From NCBI RefSeq assembly GCF_900142715.1, contig NZ_FRBX01000001.1:1302001-1366000 (forward strand): 64,000 nt of DNA, given 5' to 3'. Shown one piece after another: positions 17,870-26,639 of this stretch (position 1 is its first letter; each line of letters starts with the position of its first letter). Both the position numbers and the translations under genes were made by a program. Source of the DNA: Flavobacterium pectinovorum (GTDB taxonomy: Bacteria > Bacteroidota > Bacteroidia > Flavobacteriales > Flavobacteriaceae). The notes below the pieces were generated by a model. It did not search any database. It saw nothing but the letters and a program-made list of their open reading frames with translations, and was not told where the DNA came from.

Positions 17870-19827
17870 TATTTTAAAAGTTTATTGGTAAAAAGAAAAT
17901 CGGCAGTCTGGTACCATGAAATAGTTTCTTCTAAAAATAATTGATCGATAGTAAGAGCTTTAAGACTATTATCTTTTTTGTTCCATGAGTAAAAGGCTTG
18001 TTTCTTCTGATCGGATAAAATCATTACCTTTTCCTTTTTCATCAAAACCAATTTGCGATACGTTCCCATTAATGCTCTTTGTTCAAAATTGGCATCCAAA
18101 ACATTTTTCCCAAAAAAATCAGATTCATAGTTCCAGTGAAACAAAGAAAAAAGAGTAGGCCATAGGTCGATTTGCGAACACTGTTTGGTTATTTTTTGAT
18201 TCTGATTCTCTGGTAAATTCACAATGAAGGCCGGAATATGGTAATTGGCAACATCTATTTCATCTTTTCCAGCGCTGCTGGCGCAATGGTCTGCAATGAT
18301 TACAAATACTGTGTTTTTAAACCAGGGTTTTGTTTTGGCTTTTTTGAATAATTCTTTCAAGGCAAAATCGGTGTATTTTACCGCTCCTTCACGGCTTGTT
18401 CCCGATGGAATATCAATCTTTCCTGAAGGATAAGTAAAAGGCCTGTGATTGGAAGTTGTCATTACAAAATTAAAAAATGGCTTTCCGGCTTTGTATTGTA
18501 AATCTACCACTTTTAGCATTTTATTGAAAATGTCCTGATCACAAATTCCCCACGCATTTTCAAAAGTAACTTCGTTATCATTTATATTATGGCGTACGGT
18601 TTTGATTTCGTCGCTCAAAACGCTTCCTCGTCCACGATCATAAATCGTAAATCCGTTGCCTCCAAAATAGGCATTCATATTATCAAAGTAACCGTCTCCG
18701 CCATAGAAAAAATTACAATCGTATTTTCGGGTTTTAAAAACATTAGAAACCGTATATAGATTTTGGTTATTAGGTCTTTTTACAATGCTCTGGCCCGGCG
18801 TGGGAGGAATACATAAAGTAACGGCCTCCATGCCTCGAACCGTTCTGGTTCCCGTGGCATATAAATCCTCAAAAAAGATACTTTTTTGGGCGAGACTGTC
18901 CAGAAATGGAGTTATGTTTTCCTTATTTCCAAACTCCTTAAGAAAACTTCCGCTAAGGCTTTCGACCAAAATAAAAACGACATTTTTGTTTTTAAGAGAA
19001 GCAGTACTGTCTGTTATTTTTCTATGAATAGAATAATCACTTTTAAAATAAACAGCATTATCAGCTGCCAGTTTCTTTCTTATAACACCAAAAGCTTTGT
19101 CATTATGAATTGAAGTATAGAAGTCAACATATTTCATCTGGTTGTTTCTAAAAGCGGCAAAAAAGGAATAAATTCCTGATTTTGAAATTTCAGAATTATA
19201 GCGGTTTGTAGACCATTCCGCCTGATTATTTCTAATAAAGAAACCAAAAAAAAGAGCCACAATAATGGATGAGGATAAAACTGAAAGTCTGGTTTTTAAA
19301 GTTGATTTTGAAGTAAAAGTTGTTGTAAAAGCTTTTTGCTGATAAAAAAGAAACAGAAATGCTGCACTTAGCAGTAAAACCCCGCCAATTAGCAAAGGAA
19401 GCGGATAAGACTGTTTGATATTGGCTACTACTTCATGCGTATAGATAAGATAATCAACGGCTATAAAATTAAATCTGGTTTTAAATTCATCCCAAAATGT
19501 CAATTCGGCAAAAAAAGTAAATACAAGAATAAAGACCGTGAGTGATGTGAAAAAATAAATAAGGATTTTATCTAATATCGAGCCAATCCATTTATTGGGC
19601 ATTAGACTATAATAAAATATACTGCAGAGTGAAATGAAAGTAACAGTACCAAAATCAAAAAACAAACCTGTAAAGAATGTTCTTAAAATGGAAATTAAAC
19701 TCCAAGAAACTTCGTCATATTGCCATATAAAAAAAGCAATTCTCAGCAACAGTGAAAGGGTTAAAAACCAGATAATGAAATGAAACAACAGCGAATATCT
19801 GCCGTATTTTGAAGATAATTTATTCAT
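17869..19827 (-). CDS. LtaS-like sulfatase-fold membrane transferase
   Basis: 652 residues. Five hydrophobic segments occupy about residues 1-200, followed by an extracytoplasmic alkaline-phosphatase-fold domain. Visible motifs are VFILVESLSGSF (metal site), ATGTRTVRGMEAV with the nucleophile Thr, and VIIADHC (metal site). The arrangement is that of LtaS/OpgB phosphoglycerol or phosphoethanolamine transferases. In a Gram-negative such as this the acceptor could be a periplasmic glycan or a lipid. It is coupled to the downstream DAGK-like gene. Confidence 0.85.
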   Translation of the reverse strand: MNKLSSKYGRYSLLFHFIIWFLTLSLLLRIAFFIWQYDEVSWSLISILRTFFTGLFFDFGTVTFISLCSIFYYSLMPNKWIGSILDKILIYFFTSLTVFILVFTFFAELTFWDEFKTRFNFIAVDYLIYTHEVVANIKQSYPLPLLIGGVLLLSAAFLFLFYQQKAFTTTFTSKSTLKTRLSVLSSSIIVALFFGFFIRNNQAEWSTNRYNSEISKSGIYSFFAAFRNNQMKYVDFYTSIHNDKAFGVIRKKLAADNAVYFKSDYSIHRKITDSTASLKNKNVVFILVESLSGSFLKEFGNKENITPFLDSLAQKSIFFEDLYATGTRTVRGMEAVTLCIPPTPGQSIVKRPNNQNLYTVSNVFKTRKYDCNFFYGGDGYFDNMNAYFGGNGFTIYDRGRGSVLSDEIKTVRHNINDNEVTFENAWGICDQDIFNKMLKVVDLQYKAGKPFFNFVMTTSNHRPFTYPSGKIDIPSGTSREGAVKYTDFALKELFKKAKTKPWFKNTVFVIIADHCASSAGKDEIDVANYHIPAFIVNLPENQNQKITKQCSQIDLWPTLFSLFHWNYESDFFGKNVLDANFEQRALMGTYRKLVLMKKEKVMILSDQKKQAFYSWNKKDNSLKALTIDQLFLEETISWYQTADFLFTNKLLK

Positions 19828-19902
19828 ATATTTTTAGTATTGAAAAGCAAATTTTATAATCCAATTCTGAATTTATTTTGAATTTTGGTTTTTATTGGGA
19901 AA

Positions 19903-22314
19903 TCAGAATTTATAACTGTAGCCAAAGCGAACTACTTGTGTCTCATAGTAATCCTTACTAGTGTAGCGGAAACCTTCACCCTGAATTTCTTTTTTTATTA
20001 CCAGTGTATCGAAGATATCGGTGGCATTTATGAATACTTCGCCTTTTCCTTTCTGCACACTCTTTTTTACACCAAGATCTGTAGAAAAGCGAGAGTCAAT
20101 TTTTCCCTGTGGAATAATGTCCGGAGCCAGATAAACCATAGAAACCTGTCCGGAAAGTGTTTTGTTAAATTGAAAAGTATTATTCCATTTTACATTACTC
20201 GAAGTAATTTCCTGAAGACTTCCGCTATAAGTTGACGCAACTGGATATAAATTGGTAACCGTAAAAGCGTCTATTGTATTTTTATATAAATTTCCATTCA
20301 GATTAAAAGAATACCAAGGCGTAATTTCTTTTGCAAAGACAAGCTCAATCCCAAAAGAAGAACTTTCCATGGCATTCTGAAACACATTATAAATGTTAGG
20401 ACTGCCGGGAACTGTTGTTGCAATTCGGGTAATAGTTCCATTTACAACTCTGTAATAGAGAGAACCTAAAAAATAGCCCTTCTTAAAATCGGTTTTATAC
20501 CCCACTTCAAAGGCACTTGTGTACTGCGGACGAAGGGCAGGATTTCCTACTTTAATAATTTCAGCATCATCGTATTTAGGAAAAATACGAATATCGACTT
20601 CATTAGGCCTGTCAACACGGCGGTTGTAAAAAGCGGTAAATTTATTTTTATCATCTATTTTGTAAGCAAGCTTAACACTTGGAAAAGGTTCTGTATAATT
20701 ATAACCGTTACTTTTATAAGTAGGATGATTGGGGTTTACCTCATACTTTAGCTGTACATATTCATAACGCAGTCCCAACTCAGCTTCAATTCTTTCTGTT
20801 TCATAAATATAGTTTCCATAAATAGCAGGAATGATTTCTTTATAAGTGGCCCAACCACCTGCATTGGCATCGATAGGGGAGTTTTCGCCCGGAAAAAACT
20901 GCATGTTGGTTGGAATTTCCCGATTTCTAAATTTAATTCCCGTTTCAAAACGACCGTATTTTAAAGGCTGAACATAATCTAAATTTAAGTCGATTACTTT
21001 TTCATCTGAAAGTAATTTAAAGGCATCTTGTCCTGTAGAAGCTGGCAGAATATTATCAAAGAAATATTTTTCATCTTCCTGATGGTACGTGTAATTAATT
21101 CCCGCATTTAATTTTCGCCCAGCTTGTCTAAATTTATGCTGGTAAGAAGCGCTTGCCATGACGGTTGTCTTAAGCTCATCTTCAAGAAATTGCCATAAAC
21201 GCAAAGGCTGAGAGTAATCTTGGTTAAAAAAAGGCTCATCGCCGTGATCGATAATTTTTTCGCTTCCAAATAATCCGGAAAATGAAAAAGTATTCTGGTC
21301 GTTGTAATTCCAGTCGATTCCCGTTTTGATAGTGGTAAAATGCGTGTCGCGATTTCGCTTAGTTTGCTGGTTAATTATGGTTCCGTCATCATAGGTTCTG
21401 GTTACAAACTCATTTTTGTTTAGGGTTTCGGTATACAGATAATCAGCTTGTAAATAGGTGTTTACTTTGTTTTTTCTGTAATTTAAAGATAAACTCGGAT
21501 TGATTTTAGGAGTCATGTGATATTGGTCCCTGATCGTGGGAAGATTTGCCTTGCGCTCCCACAACGCGCCATAACCAGAACTGATTCCAATTTTACCATT
21601 GAGGCCATCCTGCTTATTTTTTTTATAAATGATATTGATGATTCCTGCATTTCCGTTTGCATCATATTTTGAGGAAGGATTATTGATGATTTCAATTTTT
21701 TCGATAGCAGAAGCGGGAATATTATCCAGTCCCGACTGATTTCCAAATCCTGTTAGCGCAGTTTGCTTCCCGTCAATTAAGATGGTAACTTTATCATTTC
21801 CTCTTAACTGAACTTTACCATTCTGAACGGTAACGCCAGGTAGATTTTGCATCGACTGTAAAACTGAACCTCCGCTTTGCGTAATATTATCAGCGACTGC
21901 AAACACTTTTTTATCCATTGTAACAGGATTTTTTTGCATGTTTGAGCTTACCATTACTTCAGATAAAGTATTGATGTCTTCTTCAAGTTCGACAGTTCCA
22001 AGATCCAGATAATCAGAAAGACTGCCAACAAATACGGACTTTGATTTTGTTTTAAAACCAATTGAAGTTACTTCCAGCGTAAAATTTCCTGAATTTACTC
22101 CTGTTATGGTAAAGCGTCCATCTTCGCCGCTAACGGTTACGAAGAAAATTTTAGAATCTTTTGAAGATTTTAAAACAACATTGGCGTAAGGTATCGCAAC
22201 TTTGGATTTACTATCGGTAATAATTCCCGAAAGAATTACAGTTTTTTTCTGGGCAGATAATTGCATTACGGCTATCAGCAGAAAAGAGAAGAGCAGTAGT
22301 GTTTTTGATTTCAT
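19903..22314 (-). CDS. TonB-dependent receptor-like outer-membrane barrel with carboxypeptidase-regulatory domain
   Basis: 803 residues: a signal peptide (to LSAQ), a carboxypeptidase-regulatory Ig-like domain (about 28-110, SGIITDSKSKVAIPYANV), a plug (LRGNDKVTILIDGKQ, then IEKIEIINNPSSKYD) and a large barrel. This domain order is that of the outer-membrane beta-barrel family 3 proteins common in Bacteroidota. The gene starts inside an 11-bp hairpin (22314-22345) and is followed on the 5' side by a two-component system on the same strand, which may control it. The ligand is unknown. Confidence 0.85.
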   Translation of the reverse strand: MKSKTLLLFSFLLIAVMQLSAQKKTVILSGIITDSKSKVAIPYANVVLKSSKDSKIFFVTVSGEDGRFTITGVNSGNFTLEVTSIGFKTKSKSVFVGSLSDYLDLGTVELEEDINTLSEVMVSSNMQKNPVTMDKKVFAVADNITQSGGSVLQSMQNLPGVTVQNGKVQLRGNDKVTILIDGKQTALTGFGNQSGLDNIPASAIEKIEIINNPSSKYDANGNAGIINIIYKKNKQDGLNGKIGISSGYGALWERKANLPTIRDQYHMTPKINPSLSLNYRKNKVNTYLQADYLYTETLNKNEFVTRTYDDGTIINQQTKRNRDTHFTTIKTGIDWNYNDQNTFSFSGLFGSEKIIDHGDEPFFNQDYSQPLRLWQFLEDELKTTVMASASYQHKFRQAGRKLNAGINYTYHQEDEKYFFDNILPASTGQDAFKLLSDEKVIDLNLDYVQPLKYGRFETGIKFRNREIPTNMQFFPGENSPIDANAGGWATYKEIIPAIYGNYIYETERIEAELGLRYEYVQLKYEVNPNHPTYKSNGYNYTEPFPSVKLAYKIDDKNKFTAFYNRRVDRPNEVDIRIFPKYDDAEIIKVGNPALRPQYTSAFEVGYKTDFKKGYFLGSLYYRVVNGTITRIATTVPGSPNIYNVFQNAMESSSFGIELVFAKEITPWYSFNLNGNLYKNTIDAFTVTNLYPVASTYSGSLQEITSSNVKWNNTFQFNKTLSGQVSMVYLAPDIIPQGKIDSRFSTDLGVKKSVQKGKGEVFINATDIFDTLVIKKEIQGEGFRYTSKDYYETQVVRFGYSYKF

Positions 22315-22345
22315 TTGTACTATTTAAAAAAAAGAATAGTACAAA
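22314..22345 (-). promoter_or_regulatory. perfect hairpin overlapping the start codon
   Basis: TTTGTACTATT and AATAGTACAAA form an 11-bp perfect inverted repeat separated by about 10 bases of A (T on the coding strand). On the mRNA the 3' arm ends exactly at the A of the AUG. The structure would hide the start codon or ribosome-landing site, or as DNA could bind a dimeric regulator. The adjacent two-component system is the obvious candidate regulator. Confidence 0.6.
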
Positions 22346-22379
22346 GCTCAAAAGTGATTCTGTAGGAAGTTTGAATTTT

Positions 22380-23645
22380 CTAAAAAATCACCTCAAAAGT
22401 ATGTAGATTATCATTAAAAGAATAACGGATTTCCCACTGGTTAATTTCGCAGATTTTTTTGATAATTGCCAGTCCCAGCCCATTTCCCTGAGACGACGGA
22501 TTTACTTTTGAAAAACGGTTAAAGATGCTCTGCGCTCCCAAAGGTGTTTCCTGACCGGTATTGACAAATTTGAGGGAATTGTTTTCTATGATAATATCTA
22601 TTACACCATTTTTCACATTGTGGCGAATGGCATTCAGGAATAAATTATTAAGCAATACTTCTGTAAGGGCAGTATTTCCTTTTGTTCTTAGAATATTTTT
22701 AAAATGCGTATTGATTTTTACATTTTTGGCTTGTGCCTGTTCAATGAAGAAATCAAGATTTTTATCAATATATTCATTTAAAATAATGGTTTCCTGTTCC
22801 AGATAAATTTCATTATCAATTTTAGAAAGTAATAAAAGGTTTTTATTCAGTCTGTTTAATCTTGAAACATCCTTATTAAGAGATCCTACTAAGGCAGATT
22901 GTTCGCGGGTTAAGTCCAATTGCTGCAGCGTGTCAATTTTAGTCTGAAATAAAGCTAAAGGGGTCTGAAGTTCATGAGCTGCATTTTCCACAAATTCTCT
23001 TTGACTTTTATAAATAATAATGTTTTTTTCTATTAAGCGCTCCAGACTTTTATTAAGCCTGTCAAATTCATCAATATCTGTTGCAATAAATTGCGGCGAA
23101 TTGTTTTTATCAATTTCAAACTCCTCAATCTGGCTCAGTGTATTATAGAAAGGTTTCCAGATTTGTGCAGCCGATTTTTTGGATATCCAGATAATCCCTG
23201 TCAGCAGGATAATGATGATAAAAAGGAACATGAACGCAACGCTAATGACCATTCCTTCCATTTCTACCAGATTACGCTTTTCTATATAAGTATACTTTTT
23301 TCCGTTTATTTCTACCGGGGCATAAAGTATGCGAAAAGGCTCTTTTTCATTGGCTATGGCTTCAAAAATCATCTCACCAACGATGGAATCTTTGGTTACG
23401 CCCATATCGGGCACAATAGTAACATTATGATTGTATTTGTTCCATGCCGCAATGTCAGCAGCTTTATAATTGCTATGGCTCTCATTTACAAAAGCCCCTT
23501 TATGGAAAAGCAGTACTTCATCTGTTTCATAAATGTAGAGCCATTGGCAGGTATAATAAAATACCGGCGCTGCTATTAAAAGTATAACAACAGCATAAAT
23601 AAGAAAACTGTTGGTTGTTTTAAGAAGTAGTTTTTTATTGCTCAT
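22380..23645 (-). CDS. sensor histidine kinase
   Basis: 421 residues with two membrane segments (about 12-32 and 135-156) enclosing a roughly 100-residue periplasmic sensor. The cytoplasmic part has the H-box ENAAHELQTP, the N-box NNLFLNAIRHN and the G-box GNGLGLAI. There is no clear HAMP domain, only a short linker with EFDRLNKSLERL. The start overlaps the end of the response-regulator gene by 11 bp, so the pair is co-translated. The next gene downstream is the TonB-type receptor. Confidence 0.9.
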   Translation of the reverse strand: MSNKKLLLKTTNSFLIYAVVILLIAAPVFYYTCQWLYIYETDEVLLFHKGAFVNESHSNYKAADIAAWNKYNHNVTIVPDMGVTKDSIVGEMIFEAIANEKEPFRILYAPVEINGKKYTYIEKRNLVEMEGMVISVAFMFLFIIIILLTGIIWISKKSAAQIWKPFYNTLSQIEEFEIDKNNSPQFIATDIDEFDRLNKSLERLIEKNIIIYKSQREFVENAAHELQTPLALFQTKIDTLQQLDLTREQSALVGSLNKDVSRLNRLNKNLLLLSKIDNEIYLEQETIILNEYIDKNLDFFIEQAQAKNVKINTHFKNILRTKGNTALTEVLLNNLFLNAIRHNVKNGVIDIIIENNSLKFVNTGQETPLGAQSIFNRFSKVNPSSQGNGLGLAIIKKICEINQWEIRYSFNDNLHTFEVIF

Positions 23646-24315
23646 TTTCCCATTTGTATCCTAAGCCGTACACTGTTTTTATATAATCTCCGCTGCCGGC
23701 CTGAGTTAGTTTCTTTTTAAGATTTTTGATATGGGCATATATAAAATCATGATTGTCCAGCATATCTGCCATATCACCGGAAAGATGTTCTGCAATGGCA
23801 GATTTTGATAATACTTTATTTTCGTTGCCAATTAAAAACAAAAGTAAATCTAATTCTTTTTTGGTAAGATCCAGTTTTATATCATTTACAGCTACTGTTT
23901 TGGAGAAAATATCGACCGCAATTTCATTAAAGACAACACTATTGCTTCCTTTAAAATTTTTACGACGTATAAGCGCCTGCATGCGAACCAATAATTCAGC
24001 CAGATGAAAAGGTTTAGTCAAATAATCGTCAGCGCCCAGATTAAATCCCTCCAAACGCGTTTCAAGGTTTTCTTTTGCTGAGATAATAATTACCCCTTCG
24101 GTTTTATTTTTAGCTTTTAACTCTTTTAAAATATCAAAACCATCACCATCTGGCAGCATAAGATCCAATAAGATACAGTCGTAATCATAACTGTCTATTT
24201 TGGTGAGTGCCAAATTATAGTTTTCGGCGGTTTCGCATTGAATGCCGTTTGTTTTAAAGTAGTCTTTGATGCTTTGCGCAATTTCGCGCTCATCTTCAAT
24301 AATAAGAATTTTCAT
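23635..24315 (-). CDS. OmpR-family response regulator
   Basis: 226 residues. The receiver domain has the acidic pair EDE (8-10), the phosphorylation Asp in CILLDLMLPDGDG, and Lys in DDYLTKPF. The C-terminal winged-helix domain has LDLTKKELDLLLFL and a final VYGLGYKW hairpin. It is the first gene of a kinase-regulator pair and lies 69 bp upstream in transcription of nothing else on this strand except PAP2 copy 2. Probable targets are the TonB barrel and PAP2 genes nearby. Confidence 0.92.
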   Translation of the reverse strand: MKILIIEDEREIAQSIKDYFKTNGIQCETAENYNLALTKIDSYDYDCILLDLMLPDGDGFDILKELKAKNKTEGVIIISAKENLETRLEGFNLGADDYLTKPFHLAELLVRMQALIRRKNFKGSNSVVFNEIAVDIFSKTVAVNDIKLDLTKKELDLLLFLIGNENKVLSKSAIAEHLSGDMADMLDNHDFIYAHIKNLKKKLTQAGSGDYIKTVYGLGYKWENEQ

Positions 24316-24383
24316 GCTGCAATTTACAAATGAATTCTGAAGAAAAACTGAATAAAAGGGTTCTTAATTAAAATTTAATAATC

Positions 24384-25148
24384 CTAAAATGTTTTAAAAT
24401 AGCAGATTGTAAAATTCTTACCATCGTATGAAGGGGCTATAAAAGATGTCGATTTATTTTGTTCACCATGAAATAATTTTCTTGAAATATAGGGATTCAT
24501 CCAGTAGGCAATTTTGGTACTCAGAATTCCAATTCCTGCACCTGCAGCTACATCTGTAAGCCAGTGCCTGTTGTTGTACATTCGAAATATCCCAGTACCT
24601 GCAGCCACCGCATACCCTGCCACGCCGTACCATATGGATTTGTCTTTATATTCCTGATATAAAAATTCAGCGCCTGCAAAAGCGATAGCGGTATGACCAG
24701 AAGGAAATGAATTGTTGGAAGATCCATCCGGGCGTTCTACATTAGTAATCGACTTCAAAGCAAAAACAGTTCCCACGGTTATAATAGTTGAAGTCGCCAG
24801 AATTACAGATCGGTCCCGCATATTATTTTTTCCCTTGACCCCAAACGCATTAAGCGCATAAACAGAAACAGCAGGAACATATCTTGAAAAATCATCTATT
24901 GTAACCTTTTGATCAATGTCCTCTGTAAATTCGTCACGGATTTGAAAGTTGAAACTTTTTATCTGGCCGCTTTCAGCTCCCCAAAAACCATATCCTATTA
25001 AAACTCCCGGAATGATAAGCTGTTTGTAATTAAACCTGATATTTTTAACGGTATCATTTATTATAGAATCCGTTGGAGAGGCATTTTGCCCTAAAGTAGA
25101 GTAGGATAAAAACTGTAAAATAACAAGGATAATTATTTTTCTCATCAA
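24384..25148 (-). CDS. PAP2 family phosphatase (copy 2)
   Basis: 254 residues with a signal-like N terminus (to STLGQ). It contains KSITNVERP, FPSGH and RMYNNRHWLTD, the complete PAP2 set. It is a close paralogue of the protein at 16147-16905: the same FNYKQLIIPGVL and VYALNAFGVKGKNN segments, with divergence concentrated in the first 25 and last 20 residues. It precedes the OmpR regulator gene on the same strand, 68 bp away, so the order PAP2-regulator-kinase could be one transcript. It is probably involved in lipid A or undecaprenyl phosphate metabolism. Confidence 0.88.
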   Translation of the reverse strand: MMRKIIILVILQFLSYSTLGQNASPTDSIINDTVKNIRFNYKQLIIPGVLIGYGFWGAESGQIKSFNFQIRDEFTEDIDQKVTIDDFSRYVPAVSVYALNAFGVKGKNNMRDRSVILATSTIITVGTVFALKSITNVERPDGSSNNSFPSGHTAIAFAGAEFLYQEYKDKSIWYGVAGYAVAAGTGIFRMYNNRHWLTDVAAGAGIGILSTKIAYWMNPYISRKLFHGEQNKSTSFIAPSYDGKNFTICYFKTF

Positions 25149-25613
25149 ATGATTGGTTTGTTGTTGCTAATATACATTGATCAGTCTTTATTAAAGGTAT
25201 TATTATTTTTAAGTCAATACAAAATATAAGGTGGAAATTTAATTATAATATTACACGTAAGATTATTTCATTAAATAAGTATTGTTTACCCGAAAACATT
25301 AAAAAGAAAAGATCAGAATTAAAGTACTGCCAATAGTCTCTAACCGCAATCGCAGAGATTTTGGCAAATTGAAGTTTCATTTTTTACGAAGAAATTATGA
25401 TTTTATTTTGGATGTCCCGTTGGGGATTGATAAAACTCATAAGATCGCTTCATGCTTCGAACTCAATTTGATAGTTATTTATTTATTTATTGTGTTTTCT
25501 GTTTTTAAAATCCCCTAGTGCCACGATTTTGCAATAAATATAACTGAGATATCTTTAAAAATCGCCTTTATGTTTTGTGGTAAAATTTGAGGCAACTCCA
25601 GTAATATGAGAAA
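25149..25613. other. intergenic region containing R1 copy C
   Basis: A 465-bp gap. R1 copy C lies at 25401-25430. Further right, GCCACGATTTTGC (near 25520) and a GTGGTAAAATTTGAGGC-like stretch (near 25578) resemble phrases found to the right of R1 copy D, though in a different order. No ORF is supported. The left part is plain AT-rich sequence upstream of PAP2 copy 2. Confidence 0.45.
25401..25430. repeat. R1 repeat, copy C (right end only)
   Basis: TTTTATTTTGGATGTCCCG followed by TTGGGGATTGAT matches the R1 right end with one or two changes. The tRNA-tail part is missing. The orientation is the same as all other copies. Confidence 0.7.
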
Positions 25614-26528
25614 TTATTTAAATAACAATAGTTTAATATTCTCTAAAACTAGTTTAGGCTCGTCAAGTTGGATAAAATGTCCAGAATTTACTGTGGTAAT
25701 ATGTGTAAAATCAGTTACTCCAACCTTTAGAGATTGGTGGGCATCATACCATTGTTGTTTTGATGCGGCATCATTTTGGGCATCAATTTTCATACTTGTC
25801 AGTATAATGGTTGGAACATCAGGTAAATTAGGCAAAACTTCCATATATTTAAAATCTTCAATTAATTGCAGAGTTTCCAGTGCTATGCCTGAATTTGCGC
25901 CGTAAGTAATTTTATAATTATTATAAAATGTATTTAGTTCGTCTTGCGAAATATGATTTTTTTTTTCGTGAGAAGAATCAACGAATAATAATCCTGCAAC
26001 TTTTGCAGGATTTTTTATTGCATAATCTCTAATAATCATTCCTCCTAGTGAATGACCTACAAGGACTACTTTTCTGCCTTTTGCAAATTGATCAATAACT
26101 GTTTCAAGCTCACTTCTTAATTTATTAATATCTCTGGGCTCAGTATTGAATTCTGATTTCCCATAACCGGCTCTATCGTATAGTAAAACGTCAGAATCTA
26201 AAAAATCAGCGATAGATAAAATCTCAGAAGATTTTCCGCTGCTGTACCAGGACGTGTGATCATTACCATGCCCGGATTCAAAAACAACCAGATATTTTGA
26301 GTTTTTAGCTACTGTATAGGCCATGAGTTTATGAGTTCCTAAATTCACTGTAGTTCCCGGATATTCGGCAGTACTATTTTTATCATCATCGGAACAAGAA
26401 GTAAAAATAAAAGCAGAAATAGTGAGTATAAAAGTACATAATAATGTAACGTTTGTGGTTTTGTTTGGATTTAATTTCCAGGATGCTTTTGTAAAAATCA
26501 TGTGTGTATTTTTTAGTAAATAGAACAC
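25614..26528 (-). CDS. alpha/beta hydrolase lipoprotein
   Basis: 304 residues. A start at residue 10 (MIFTKAS, base 26501) is as likely as the first ATG. A hydrophobic segment ends in FTSCSDDD, a lipobox. The hydrolase motifs are VFESGHGND (oxyanion region), VGHSLGGMI with Ser nucleophile, an acid in the strand before SMKIDAQND, and VNSGHFIQLDEP with His. This is a generic serine hydrolase (esterase or peptidase-like) presumably facing the periplasm. It stands alone, ending just after the copy C region. Confidence 0.85.
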   Translation of the reverse strand: MFYLLKNTHMIFTKASWKLNPNKTTNVTLLCTFILTISAFIFTSCSDDDKNSTAEYPGTTVNLGTHKLMAYTVAKNSKYLVVFESGHGNDHTSWYSSGKSSEILSIADFLDSDVLLYDRAGYGKSEFNTEPRDINKLRSELETVIDQFAKGRKVVLVGHSLGGMIIRDYAIKNPAKVAGLLFVDSSHEKKNHISQDELNTFYNNYKITYGANSGIALETLQLIEDFKYMEVLPNLPDVPTIILTSMKIDAQNDAASKQQWYDAHQSLKVGVTDFTHITTVNSGHFIQLDEPKLVLENIKLLLFK

Positions 26529-26639
26529 AAATATTGCTATAATTTAGCCATTATAGGTTCTGATTTATGAATCAGAACCTATTTAAAATAAGCTGCAAAG
26601 CCACTATCACAGAAAAATAATAATAATAGTGTAAAAGAG

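Noticed and set aside
17869-19827. True Gram-positive lipoteichoic acid synthase
   Set aside because: The family motif fits, but the organism is Gram-negative; OpgB- or phosphoethanolamine-type transfer is at least as likely, so only LtaS-like is claimed.
25401-25613. Second full R1 element in the copy C region
   Set aside because: Only the 30-bp right end is clear; the later GCCACGATTTTGC phrases are in a different order from copy D and too weak to define an element.
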